Below are positions 7,693 to 15,510 of a DNA stretch of 64,000 nt, one piece after another (position 1 is the stretch's first letter; every line of letters starts with the position of its first letter). This DNA comes from Arthrobacter sp. AQ5-06. GTDB taxonomy: Bacteria > Actinomycetota > Actinomycetes > Actinomycetales > Micrococcaceae. Where the stretch lies: NCBI RefSeq assembly GCF_003287955.1, contig NZ_QMKP01000008.1:62001-126000 (forward strand), given 5' to 3'. The position numbers were made by a program, and so were the translations under genes. A model generated the notes under the pieces. The model was not told the origin of the DNA, did no database searches, and was given only the letters and a program-made list of their open reading frames with translations.

Positions 7693-8697
7693 ATGATGGC
7701 CGGCGCTCTGCTGGCAGGATGCCTCGCCATGGGTGCGTTGAGTGTCGGCTACCAGGCGGTCGCCACCGGGCGGGACCGGCGTCGTTTCCCTCCGCCCGGC
7801 GCACTGGTAGACATCGGCGGACGCCGTCTGCACCTGTGGCGCGCCGGCAGCGGCGCTCCGGCCGTGGTGGTGGTGACCGGGCTTGGCGCGGCCGCGCTCG
7901 AGTGGGCGCCGGTGCAGCAGGCCCTGGCCCGGGACACCACCGTCTGCCTCTACGACCGGCCCGGTCTCGGATGGAGCCAGGCGCGACCCAGACTGGAGAC
8001 CGTCACCGGAATGGCTGAGGAGCTGGACCGGGTCCTACGGGCCGGGCGCGTACCCCCGCCCTACATCGTCGTCGGGCACTCCCTCGGCGGCATGGTGGCC
8101 CGCGTCTACGCCGCACGACACCCGGACCGGATGGCCGGGCTGGTCCTTGTCGACACCCCTCATGATCGGCAGTTCGAGCGCGCCGGGCAGCTCCTGGACA
8201 GGAGGACCCGGACGCGGAGGCTGGCCAGCAGGGTGCTCTCCGGCGTCCGGCAGGCTGCTCCGCTTGGCCTCGTCCGCCTCGGGGCGGACCTCGGAATCGC
8301 CCGGAAACCCCGCGCCGAGGCACGGCAGCGGTACCCCGGCGCCCCGATCGAGCTTGGGCTGGCACTGCAACTGCGGACGCGGCACCGCTGCTCGCTCATC
8401 GGGGAGGTGCACGCCCTGCTGACCGCCGGGCCTGCCGTACGGGAACACGCCCCCGGTCTCGGCGCCCTCCCGCTCACCGTGATCACCCGCGCGGCATACC
8501 AGCCCGACCCGGCAGCCTCCGGCCGGACCGGGGCCGGGACCGCCGCCGCGCTCACGCTGTGGGCCGAGCTCCAGGCCGACCTCGCCGATCTGTCGACCCG
8601 CGGCACCCTCGTGATCGCCGAACACGCCGGCCACCACGTACACCGCGACGAACCCGAACTGATCGTCCGGGCCGTCCGGCAGATCATCGCGGGCTGA
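7693..8697 (+). CDS. Alpha/beta hydrolase, membrane-anchored or secreted
   Basis: 334 residues from ATG 7693 (GAGGGGAG lies upstream). The N-terminus MMAGALLAGCLAMGALSVGYQAV is a hydrophobic anchor or signal peptide. The fold follows: oxyanion-region VTGLGAAALEW, YDRPGLGWSQ, the nucleophile elbow VVGHSLGGMVAR (Ser in GHSLGG), LVLVDTPHD and the catalytic His in EHAGHHVHRDEPEL near the C-terminus. Substrate is not predictable; relatives include esterases and haloalkane-type hydrolases. It stands alone, converging with the aldo/keto reductase gene. Confidence 0.8.
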   Translation: MMAGALLAGCLAMGALSVGYQAVATGRDRRRFPPPGALVDIGGRRLHLWRAGSGAPAVVVVTGLGAAALEWAPVQQALARDTTVCLYDRPGLGWSQARPRLETVTGMAEELDRVLRAGRVPPPYIVVGHSLGGMVARVYAARHPDRMAGLVLVDTPHDRQFERAGQLLDRRTRTRRLASRVLSGVRQAAPLGLVRLGADLGIARKPRAEARQRYPGAPIELGLALQLRTRHRCSLIGEVHALLTAGPAVREHAPGLGALPLTVITRAAYQPDPAASGRTGAGTAAALTLWAELQADLADLSTRGTLVIAEHAGHHVHRDEPELIVRAVRQIIAG

Positions 8698-8767
8698 CGC
8701 CCGGACGTAATAGTTGCAGCCTTCACAGCGGTCGGGGTCGGGGACCAATATGCGGGCAACCGGCGCT

Positions 8768-8777
8768 AACGATCGTT
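8768..8777. promoter_or_regulatory. AACGATCGTT palindrome in a convergent intergenic gap
   Basis: A perfect 10-base palindrome between two converging genes, where promoters are not expected. The same ACGATCGT core recurs in the next two convergent gaps at 12767, 12804 and 15334. Function unknown. Confidence 0.3.
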
Positions 8778-8845
8778 TAGGGACACCACTTCAGTCAGAG
8801 GCGTTGGAAAGGATGCAGGGGCGATGGCGCCGGGGAACCAATTGG

Positions 8846-9784
8846 TTAAACCGGATTGCGGGTTGGATCGTTCTGACTGCTGGTGACCCTGTCCAGTGTT
8901 CTCATCGTGTCGTGGTCGAGAGTGATGTCGCCGGCCGCGATGTTTTCCTTGAGGTGTTCGATGCTGCTGGTGCCTGGGATCAGCATGGTATTCGGGGCGT
9001 GTGTGAGCTGCCAGGCGAGGCCGACCTGTGTCGCAGTGGCGTCCAGACGTTCCGCGACGTCCTGCACGGTCGGGTCGTCTGTGACTTTCGGGAGTCCCGC
9101 GTAGCCGCCTCCGCCGAGGGGGAAATAGGGTACCCAGGCGATGTTCCTCTCGCGGGACTCATCGAGCAGGGGTTCGAAGGAGCGGTCGAGCATGTTGTAG
9201 ATGTTCTGCACGCAGGTGATCCCCGCGGGCAGGGCAACGCGGAGTTGTTCGGCGGTGATGTGGCTGAGGCCGATGCCGAGAATCTTTCCTTCGTCGCGAA
9301 GGGTTATCATTTCGGCGAGTTGGTCTTCGAAGGGCACGATCTGGTCGCCGTCAGCGATGAGGCCGGGCCGGTAGTCCATGCGGCGAAGGTTCACGACGTC
9401 GATCCAGTCCGTCTCCAAGGTGGCGAGGTTTGCTTCAATAGCGGCCCGCAGCTCGTGGGGTTTCTGGGCTGCGGTGAGCGGGATGGGCGCGCCGGGTACG
9501 GGCGCCGCCCCGGCCTTTGTCGCGATCAGAATTTCCTCACGGTGACCGCCGAGTGCGTCTCGGAGCAGTCGGTTGGCCAGTCCGTTGCCGTAGAACTGTG
9601 CCGTGTCGAAGTGGTTGATGCCGAGATCGAGCGCATGGCGAAGAAGTGCAATGGCTCCGGTGTAGTTCTCCGCAGACTCGGATTTCCTGGTGAGCTGGCC
9701 CATGCCGTACCCGACCCGGGCGGCGGGCCGTCCGGCGAGGGTGAAGATGCCGGCGGGGCGGGGGCGGGTTGATGAGTCGTTCAT
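8846..9784 (-). CDS. Aldo/keto reductase
   Basis: 312 residues. The NADPH-dependent (alpha/beta)8 barrel is shown by GYGMGQLTR, the segment HALDLGINHFDTAQFYGNGLAN (catalytic Asp and Tyr), EILIATKAG (catalytic Lys), WIDVVNLRRMDYRPG at the position of the usual catalytic His (LHR-x-D; here LRRMD, so His appears replaced by Arg), GKILGIGLSHI and the cofactor segment MLIPGTSSIEHLKENIAA. The start has AGAGAGGA upstream. DUF2316 lies just upstream on the same strand, 94 bases away, so both may be controlled by the MarR operators at 10234-10280. Confidence 0.88.
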   Translation of the reverse strand: MNDSSTRPRPAGIFTLAGRPAARVGYGMGQLTRKSESAENYTGAIALLRHALDLGINHFDTAQFYGNGLANRLLRDALGGHREEILIATKAGAAPVPGAPIPLTAAQKPHELRAAIEANLATLETDWIDVVNLRRMDYRPGLIADGDQIVPFEDQLAEMITLRDEGKILGIGLSHITAEQLRVALPAGITCVQNIYNMLDRSFEPLLDESRERNIAWVPYFPLGGGGYAGLPKVTDDPTVQDVAERLDATATQVGLAWQLTHAPNTMLIPGTSSIEHLKENIAAGDITLDHDTMRTLDRVTSSQNDPTRNPV

Positions 9785-9878
9785 GAGTGGTCCTCTCTTG
9801 AAGATGGTCGGGGAATGCCCGCCGGGGATTTGAAGCTGGCCGGACGCGGACGCGGATGTGAATGTGGATGCGCGAAAA

Positions 9879-10181
9879 CTACCGGGGCTCCGGGACTGGG
9901 CGGAGGCCGAACCAGATGTCCGCTCGGGCGCGGCCCTGCTCGGTCAGGACACTGTACGGAGCGGGGGTGCCACCGGCGCTGATGACGGCGCGTTCGAGGT
10001 AGTCCCGCAGGATCCAGATGTTTACCGGATCAGAGAACTGGCTGAGAGTGAGTGTGTCGTTCAGTTGTTCCTCGGTGAAGCCGAGATCGGCTTGCACCTT
10101 TGACGAAGTGAGGCCGGCCTGCCGAAAATTGCTGGCCAACTCCTGGCTCGTACGAAGGCGTTCGGAGCGATTAAGAGACAC
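9879..10181 (-). CDS. DUF2316 family protein
   Basis: 100 residues from a GTG at 10181 that follows AAGAGGGAAG; the frame is open further upstream but lacks similarity there and would cover the MarR operators. The protein matches the DUF2316 pattern: SLNRSERLRTSQELASNF, LGFTEEQLNDTLTL, DPVNIWILRDYLERAVISAGGTPAPYSVL and a final RADIWFGL. Family function is unknown; the segment resembles a helix-turn-helix core. It is divergent from the MarR gene and shares its control region. Confidence 0.8.
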   Translation of the reverse strand: MSLNRSERLRTSQELASNFRQAGLTSSKVQADLGFTEEQLNDTLTLSQFSDPVNIWILRDYLERAVISAGGTPAPYSVLTEQGRARADIWFGLRPVPEPR

Positions 10182-10233
10182 GTTTCTTCCCTCTTGCAGT
10201 GATGAGGCGTCTCCATCCGAGCCACCTCCACGG

Positions 10234-10280
10234 TAGTGTTGTAGTTTCAACACTAGGAAGGGTATGTTGAATTGTCAACA
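10234..10280. promoter_or_regulatory. Two MarR operator boxes, one over the marR start codon
   Basis: TGTTG-N6-CAACA occurs twice: 10237-10252 (inside an eight-base inverted repeat, TAGTGTTG...CAACACTA, 10234-10255) and 10265-10280 (TGTTGA-ATTG-TCAACA, perfect). Centres are 28 bases apart. The second box contains the TTG start codon at 10272, so occupancy would block both transcription and initiation. The layout predicts autoregulation and control of the divergent DUF2316 gene. Confidence 0.6.
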
Positions 10281-10736
10281 GATGAGGTGGCTGATGAAAC
10301 TGGCACGTGTCCGCGCACTCCTGAAGAGGACGTGGATCTGTGGTTCCAGTGGAAGCGGACCCACGAGCTGATCCGGCTGGCGGTCGTGTCGGACGTGACG
10401 GCTACCGCCGGGGTCTCTGAATCAGATCTAAGTGTTCTGATTCAACTGGACGCTGCAAGCGGCGTTTCGAGGCAGAACGCGTTGGCTGCAGCGACCGGGT
10501 GGGATCGGACCAGGCTTTCCCACCTGTTGACGCGCATGGAAGCACGAGGGTACCTCACGCGCCGAAAGTCCGGGCCCGGAATGGAGGTTGCGATCTCAGA
10601 TGCTGGGCGTGCAGCCCTCGAAGCAGCACAGGCCCCCCTTCACGCTGCCGTCGAGCGTCACCTTCTGAGCAAACTAGGGGCTGAAGACAAGGCCGCATTG
10701 AGGACAATCCTTCATCGCCTGGGCGGGGCGGAATAG
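10272..10736 (+). CDS. MarR-family transcriptional regulator
   Basis: 154 residues from TTG 10272, preceded by AGGAAGG. The winged helix is at about residues 45-115: LSVLIQLDAASGVSRQNALAAATGWDRTRLSHLLTRMEARGYLTRR, with helical dimer segments at both ends. No ATG is available in frame. Divergent from DUF2316 and the aldo/keto reductase, which suggests a ligand-released repressor of that reductase unit; the ligand is unknown. Confidence 0.82.
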   Translation: MSTDEVADETGTCPRTPEEDVDLWFQWKRTHELIRLAVVSDVTATAGVSESDLSVLIQLDAASGVSRQNALAAATGWDRTRLSHLLTRMEARGYLTRRKSGPGMEVAISDAGRAALEAAQAPLHAAVERHLLSKLGAEDKAALRTILHRLGGAE

Positions 10737-10858
10737 CGGTCACGCCCAGCGTTGCCCGGCGCCGTACGCCCGGGCTCCAGCACGGTCGCACGACCTGGAT
10801 GACGAACGCTGCCACTCGCTCCAACGACCGTCACCTCCACCGGTCCCGGCTCCCCGAG

Positions 10859-12010
10859 CTATCTTTCTCGTGCTGCGGCTTGCCCTGCGTCGTCCGTGGC
10901 CGCCCGCAGCCGGGACCGTGTTGCTGTCGCGGCCGTGGCCGTGGCGAGCACGGGCTCTGGGTCGAGGGATCCCTCTATGTGCACGACCTCTTGGTTGCGG
11001 AAGTGTCCGATCATGGTGAACACAACCCCGGCGATGGTCCATCCGGCCAGGACCAGCCAGGGGAAAAGCGTGTTGGCGTCAGGAAAATAGGACAGGTCCC
11101 GCAGCAGAGTGGTCGAGGCGCCCGGGACGAACCATTGTCCAATTGCGCCCCAGGGATCAGGGAGGAACTGCATGGGTGCGGTGGCGGCAGAGATCGGGTT
11201 GGCGATCAGCATCGTGGTCACGGCCCCGACCGGGATTCCTGCCGTGCCGATCAGGGCGTTGAGGCCGACGATGAACGAACTCGTACCGAGCAGCGCCAGT
11301 CCGGCGCCCAGCCCGTTGAGCACGGCGTTGCCCTGCAGCACGCCGTAGAGCCCCTGCATCACCAGCACGATGAGGCTGCCCGCCAGGATCGAGTAGAGCG
11401 CCAAGGCGCCCAGCCGGCGCCGGTTCCCCACTACCACCAGCGAGACGAGGATGCCGCCGATCATGCCGCCAAAGGCCAGCGGGAACGCCGCCAGCGCCAG
11501 GCCGGTGCCTTTCACATCTGTCGCGGCCAGCGGGACGACGTCGGTCACGGTGACCTTCGGGGCAACCGGTGCCGGGTGCCCGGCGGCGGCCGCCGGCCCG
11601 GCCGCGGCCGCCGTGGCCTGGTTGATTTGGGTCTGGAGCTGCTGGGCGACGCCGGTGAGGATCTGGCTCACCGCGGTGCCGTTCGCGGAGGCGGTGAGCA
11701 CCTCGGGGGCCGGTCCCAGCACCACCGCACCGTAGGCGTCCCGGGAGCGGATGAGCGCCGTGGCGGCGTCCCTGCTGTCCACCGTGGTGATCGTGAAGGT
11801 TCCGCCGGCCTTGTCCTCCCACGCCTTTTCCAGTGCCTGGACCTGCGTGGGAGGACCGGTGACGGCCAGGGGGATGTTCTTCGCCGAGGACGTGATGCCC
11901 GCCCAGGTGAAAGCCAGCAGCACCACCCCGACAATGACCGCCGCCGCGATGGCGATAAGGACGACGCGCGACCATTTGGTGTGCGGCGCGGCCGCGGGAA
12001 CGATGGGCAT
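10859..12010 (-). CDS. YhgE/Pip-like ABC-2-type membrane protein
   Basis: 383 residues. One N-terminal transmembrane helix (VVLIAIAAAVIVGVVLLAFTWAG) is followed by an extracytoplasmic domain of about 130 residues (IPLAVTGPP, GTFTITTVDSRDAATALIRS, YGAVVLGP) and then five or so membrane helices (LAAFPLAFGGMIGGILVSLVVVG and others). This is the layout of YhgE/Pip and SNG1-type proteins, relatives of ABC-2 permeases without an ATPase, often placed beside TetR genes and tied to drug or lipid stress. It is divergent from the TetR gene across paired operators. Confidence 0.75.
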   Translation of the reverse strand: MPIVPAAAPHTKWSRVVLIAIAAAVIVGVVLLAFTWAGITSSAKNIPLAVTGPPTQVQALEKAWEDKAGGTFTITTVDSRDAATALIRSRDAYGAVVLGPAPEVLTASANGTAVSQILTGVAQQLQTQINQATAAAAGPAAAAGHPAPVAPKVTVTDVVPLAATDVKGTGLALAAFPLAFGGMIGGILVSLVVVGNRRRLGALALYSILAGSLIVLVMQGLYGVLQGNAVLNGLGAGLALLGTSSFIVGLNALIGTAGIPVGAVTTMLIANPISAATAPMQFLPDPWGAIGQWFVPGASTTLLRDLSYFPDANTLFPWLVLAGWTIAGVVFTMIGHFRNQEVVHIEGSLDPEPVLATATAATATRSRLRAATDDAGQAAARER

Positions 12011-12028
12011 GGGTGTCTCCCGACTAGT

Positions 12029-12095
12029 AAAAAGAATGATTGTTCTCTATGATGAATGCCGGCAGGGGATCCTGTCAAGAACAACCATTCTTTTT
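12029..12095. promoter_or_regulatory. Paired TetR operators between the divergent genes
   Basis: An 18-base element at 12029-12046 (AAAAAGAATGATTGTTCT) is repeated in inverted orientation at 12078-12095 with one mismatch. Each holds a GAA-N6-TTC palindrome. One copy lies just before each divergent gene, so one regulator can shut both. Confidence 0.65.
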
Positions 12096-12106
12096 GAGGT
12101 GGCCGC

Positions 12107-12700
12107 ATGCCGAGAGTGACAGATGCCTACCGCCAGGCCCGCCGTCTGGAGATCGCCGAGGCGGCGTTGCGCTGTTTTGGCCGCAAGGGGTTCCAGGGGA
12201 CCTCGATGGCGGACATCATTGTCGAGTCCGGGCTGTCGGCGGGTGCCATCTACGGGCACTTCAAGAGCAAGGACGAACTCATCGAGGTGTCCGTCCGCGA
12301 GATCCTGGATCACCTGCTGGGTGAGATCGATGCGGTCCGTACCTCCGATCCGTTGCCCGAACCCCGTGAGGTCCTCAAGGCATTCCTGCAGGGCATCGGG
12401 GAGGACATCATCGAGCGCGGTCTTATCCTTCAGGTCTGGGCCGAGGCAATGACCGATCCGGCCTTGGGCCGTATAGCGGCCGGAACGGTCACCGGTCTCA
12501 AGGAACTCTTCGCCGGTTACCTCATCACCTGGTACACCCAGTCCCGCGGGCTGACACCCGCGGAGGCTTCGACCCGCGCGGGGAAGTACGCTGCGGTGAT
12601 GCTGGGGGTGTGCCAGGGCTTCATCGTCCAATCCGCGCTAATCCCGGGCTTCGACGCCGAGGAATACCTTGCCGGGCTCGGCGCGATCACACCGGCCTGA
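12107..12700 (+). CDS. TetR/AcrR-family regulator
   Basis: 197 residues. The N-terminal DNA-binding domain reads RRLEIAEAALRCFGRKGFQGTSMADIIVESGLSAGAIYGHFKSKDELI, a textbook TetR helix-turn-helix at about residues 14-58. The C-terminal ligand-binding part is all helical (DPALGRIAAGTVTGLKELF, AAVMLGVCQGFIVQ). GAGGTGG lies before ATG 12107. Divergent from the Pip-like gene, it probably represses that gene and itself through the paired boxes. Confidence 0.87.
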   Translation: MPRVTDAYRQARRLEIAEAALRCFGRKGFQGTSMADIIVESGLSAGAIYGHFKSKDELIEVSVREILDHLLGEIDAVRTSDPLPEPREVLKAFLQGIGEDIIERGLILQVWAEAMTDPALGRIAAGTVTGLKELFAGYLITWYTQSRGLTPAEASTRAGKYAAVMLGVCQGFIVQSALIPGFDAEEYLAGLGAITPA

Positions 12701-12766
12701 CGGCCAGGAAACCCCGCCCACTAAGATGGGGGTGCAAAGTTCACTATTGGGCTACCGAGTGTTGCG

Positions 12767-12812
12767 ACGATCGTTAGAATCCACCCCTGTGCGGCGTCTG
12801 AAAACGATCGTT
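12767..12812. promoter_or_regulatory. Two ACGATCGT palindromes in the gap between convergent tetR and lysR genes
   Basis: ACGATCGT at 12767-12774 and AACGATCGTT at 12803-12812, centres 37 bases apart, in a 258-base gap where both neighbouring genes end. A weak direct repeat (GTGTAAAGCTTGC and ATGTATAGCTTGC, about 12857-12895) follows. No gene found in this gap. Confidence 0.3.
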
Positions 12813-12958
12813 CGTTTTATAGGCTTGGGTATTGAACGTTTCCGCAGGCCGCAAGTGTAAAGCTTGCCGTGTCCGCACCAATGTATAGCTTGCTGCTGTT
12901 TGCGATACAGATGTGAGCTCCGAGGATTGGCTACGGGCGGGTCTCGACCCGGAGAGCT

Positions 12959-13831
12959 TTACGCCTCTGAGGCCAGGGTGGCAAAGGCATTGCTGGCGGC
13001 GCTCTGATAGGCGCCTGCCCTTCGAAGCAGGGCTACGGTGCGGCGTGGTAGCGGCTGGGTCATGCTGATCGGATAGAGGTTTTCCTGTTCGCGGGCGATG
13101 GCGTCGGGCAGCACTGTGGCAAACGGGCCGCGGCGGACGATTTCGATGATCGCATTGACCGAGTTGGCTTCGATGACGATCCGGGGCGCTATTCCGTGCT
13201 CGTGGAAGTATCGGTCGATATGGTGGCGGGTGGCGAATTCCCTGCTGAGCAGCGCAAGCTCCTGGTGCCCCAATTCCTGCACCGTCAACGGTGCCTGCTG
13301 CCCGAAGCGCGGATGCGATGGTCCGACGACCAGGCTGAGGGTTTCGGGAAACAACGGCTGCGCCTCGATGGGAGATGACACTGGCTCGGCGAACGCGATG
13401 CCAATGTCGAGACGGTCCTCGGCCAGCTCTGACTCGATCCGGTCCTGGGTCATTTCCTGGATGCTCAGGGTTATCCCGGGGTAGCGGGAGTTGAACCGCT
13501 GCACCAGCGGGCCGATCAGGTAGGCCGTGAATGTCGGGGTCATCGCGAGCCGGAGCGAGCCCCGGCTGAGGTCCTGCACGTCGTGGATGGCACGTTCGCC
13601 GGCGCTGAAGTCCTGCAGCGCCCGGCGAGCATAGCCCAGATAGATCTCGCCGGCGTCGGTCAGGCGCACCGTCCGGCCGCTGCGGTCCAGCAGCTGTGCG
13701 TGCAGCGAATTTTCCAGTTGTTTGATTTGCTGCGAAAGGGTCGGCTGCGAGACGTGTAGCGCCTCGGCCGCCCGGGTGAAGTTCTGGTGTTCGGCGACCG
13801 CGAGCAGGTAGCGGACATGACGTAGAAGCAT
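12959..13831 (-). CDS. cynR: LysR-family regulator, CynR-like
   Basis: 290 residues from ATG 13831. The helix-turn-helix is MLLRHVRYLLAVAEHQNFTRAAEALHVSQPTLSQQIKQLE at residues 1-40; the effector domain starts GSLRLAMTPTFTAYLIGPLV. Its divergent position next to carbonic anhydrase and cyanase genes, and the close CynR-like N-terminus, support a cyanate-responsive activator. A 14-base palindrome lies between it and cynT. Confidence 0.85.
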   Translation of the reverse strand: MLLRHVRYLLAVAEHQNFTRAAEALHVSQPTLSQQIKQLENSLHAQLLDRSGRTVRLTDAGEIYLGYARRALQDFSAGERAIHDVQDLSRGSLRLAMTPTFTAYLIGPLVQRFNSRYPGITLSIQEMTQDRIESELAEDRLDIGIAFAEPVSSPIEAQPLFPETLSLVVGPSHPRFGQQAPLTVQELGHQELALLSREFATRHHIDRYFHEHGIAPRIVIEANSVNAIIEIVRRGPFATVLPDAIAREQENLYPISMTQPLPRRTVALLRRAGAYQSAASNAFATLASEA

Positions 13832-13848
13832 GCAACCAACTATAGCGA

Positions 13849-13862
13849 AAAGCAATTGCTTT
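13849..13862. promoter_or_regulatory. Palindrome between cynR and cynT, probable CynR site
   Basis: AAAGCAATTGCTTT is a perfect 14-base palindrome, 17 bases before the cynR start and 77 before cynT. LysR regulators bind such interrupted T...A palindromes near their own promoter. Confidence 0.5.
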
Positions 13863-13939
13863 GATCCGAAATGAGTCTTGGACACTATGGCTGCGTGCTG
13901 TCATCGTTGAATTATCACCTCAAGCAAAGGAGACACAGC

Positions 13940-14599
13940 ATGCAGGACATCATCGAGGGCGTACTCAAGTTTCAGCGGGATGTGGTTCCGGGGCGTGCCG
14001 AGCTCTTTCAGAGGCTCGCCACCACCCAGCGTCCGGGGGCACTGTTCGTGACCTGCTCGGATGCGCGCGTGATTCCGGAACTGATGACCCAGCGCGAACC
14101 CGGCGATCTGTTCGTCATCCGCAACGCGGGCAATATGGTGCCGTCCTATGCCCCGGGGCCCGGCGGCGAATCCGCAAGCGTCGAATACGCGGTTGCGGTG
14201 CTCGCGGTCACCGATATCGTGATCTGCGGCCACTCCGACTGCGGAGCGATGACAGCCATCTCCACGGGTAAGTGCCTTGATGATGTTCCGGCCGTCGCTG
14301 GCTGGCTCCATCACGCCGACGCGGCCAAAGCAGTGAACGCCGCCGGAACATACAGCTCCCCCGGCGAAAAGCTGCGGGCGCTGATCCAAGAGAATGTCAT
14401 CTCCCAGCTGGCCAATATCTCCACCCATCCGTCGGTTGCGCTGGCGCTCAGGCAAGGTCGGCTGAAGCTGCACGGCTGGGTCTACGACATAGAAACCGGC
14501 GGAGTCGAGACGCTCGACCCCGCCACCGGACGGTTTGTACCGCTCATCGACAACCCGTGCCCCACTCCCACCCCCGCCCGTCTCGGACAGTCCGTCTGA
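13940..14599 (+). CDS. cynT: Beta-class carbonic anhydrase of the cyanate operon
   Basis: 219 residues from ATG 13940 behind AAAGGAG. Zinc-binding residues are in CSDARVIPE (Cys, Asp, Arg) and HSDCGAM (His and Cys), with the RNAGN substrate-site motif between. In cyanate use this enzyme regenerates bicarbonate from CO2 for cyanase. It lies 30 bases upstream of cynS and is cotranscribed. Confidence 0.93.
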   Translation: MQDIIEGVLKFQRDVVPGRAELFQRLATTQRPGALFVTCSDARVIPELMTQREPGDLFVIRNAGNMVPSYAPGPGGESASVEYAVAVLAVTDIVICGHSDCGAMTAISTGKCLDDVPAVAGWLHHADAAKAVNAAGTYSSPGEKLRALIQENVISQLANISTHPSVALALRQGRLKLHGWVYDIETGGVETLDPATGRFVPLIDNPCPTPTPARLGQSV

Positions 14600-14629
14600 G
14601 TCCGTCTACCAACCGAAGGAAATAACCGC

Positions 14630-15100
14630 ATGTTGCACTCGCAAGCCTCCCAGGCCCCGCGGCAGGAACTCGCCGCCGCCGTCATCGACGCTAAGACCCG
14701 CGCGAACCTGTCCTGGCAGGACCTCGCCGACGACACCGGGTTGAGTATCGCCTTTGTCACCGCCGCTCTGCTCGGCCAGCACCCCTTGCCCGCTCTGGCA
14801 GCCGCCACCGTCACTGAGAAGCTGGGTCTCGGCGACGACGCGGCGCTGCTCCTGCAGACCATCCCCGTGCGCGGCAGCATCCCGGGCGGCATACCGACCG
14901 ACCCCACCATTTACCGCTTCTACGAAATGCTTCAGGTCTACGGTTCCACCCTCAAGGCACTGGTCCATGAGCAGTTCGGCGACGGCATCATCAGCGCGAT
15001 CAACTTCAAACTCGACATCAAGAAGGTCGAAGACCCGGACGGCGGGTCGCGCGCGGTGATCACCCTCGACGGCAAGTACCTCCCGACAGTGCCGTTCTAA
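14630..15100 (+). CDS. cynS: Cyanate hydratase (cyanase)
   Basis: 156 residues, the full family length. The N-terminal helix bundle resembles a helix-turn-helix ([24 protein letters not shown]), and the C-terminal catalytic part carries [11 protein letters not shown] (catalytic Arg and Glu) and [10 protein letters not shown] (catalytic Ser), ending [10 protein letters not shown]. It converts cyanate and bicarbonate to ammonia and two CO2 as a decamer. GAAGGAAA precedes the start. Confidence 0.95.
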   Translation: MLHSQASQAPRQELAAAVIDAKTRANLSWQDLADDTGLSIAFVTAALLGQHPLPALAAATVTEKLGLGDDAALLLQTIPVRGSIPGGIPTDPTIYRFYEMLQVYGSTLKALVHEQFGDGIISAINFKLDIKKVEDPDGGSRAVITLDGKYLPTVPF

Positions 15101-15110
15101 GCCGATCGCC

Positions 15111-15146
15111 GGTGAGGCAGTACTCCAAACGGGCTCCTGCCTCACC
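15111..15146 (+). terminator. Hairpin after cynS
   Basis: GGTGAGGCAG at 15111-15120 pairs with CTGCCTCACC at 15137-15146, a perfect ten-base stem starting ten bases after the cynS stop. There is no U run, so termination may be incomplete. Confidence 0.5.
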
Positions 15147-15510
15147 CGCACTGATCGTCAGAGATAGCGAGATCACCCCAGAGAGCCCGAACTTGGCGGT
15201 GCAGACAAATGACCCGCCCGCAAAGCCACCCGATGTCGGGGTCCTGACTGCGACGCAATGACGATTCAAAAGGATCGTGTTCGCTGCACGCGCCAGAACG
15301 CCGGCGTGATGTCATTTTCCTCTAAGTTACCGGACGATCGTGACAGCTGGCCGCAGTGGTACGACGGCCGTTCAGGTCTGTAAGTTGGCTACCACTCGGG
15401 TTGGCCCTTCAGGAAAGACTGCGGACGGCCTGCGGGCAGCGGCAGGGCCAAGCGGGGATGCCGGGAGCGGCAGGCCTGAGTATGCACAGCCAGTGTTCCT
15501 GCTGTGGGGC
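15147..15510. other. Gap between convergent cynS and debranching-enzyme genes
   Basis: 364 bases with no gene I can support. An ACGATCGT palindrome lies at 15334-15341. A short frame just after it spells WPQWYDGRSGL before a stop, which recalls glycosidase C-termini, but it is too short to call. Confidence 0.35.

Noticed and set aside
8836-8847. Palindrome AACCAATTGGTT at the aldo/keto reductase stop
   Set aside because: Short self-complementary sequence at a gene end with no U run; no function can be supported.
15334-15396. Short frame WPQWYDGRSGL recalling glycosidase C-termini
   Set aside because: Only a dozen residues, no further support upstream, and the debranching gene nearby is complete.
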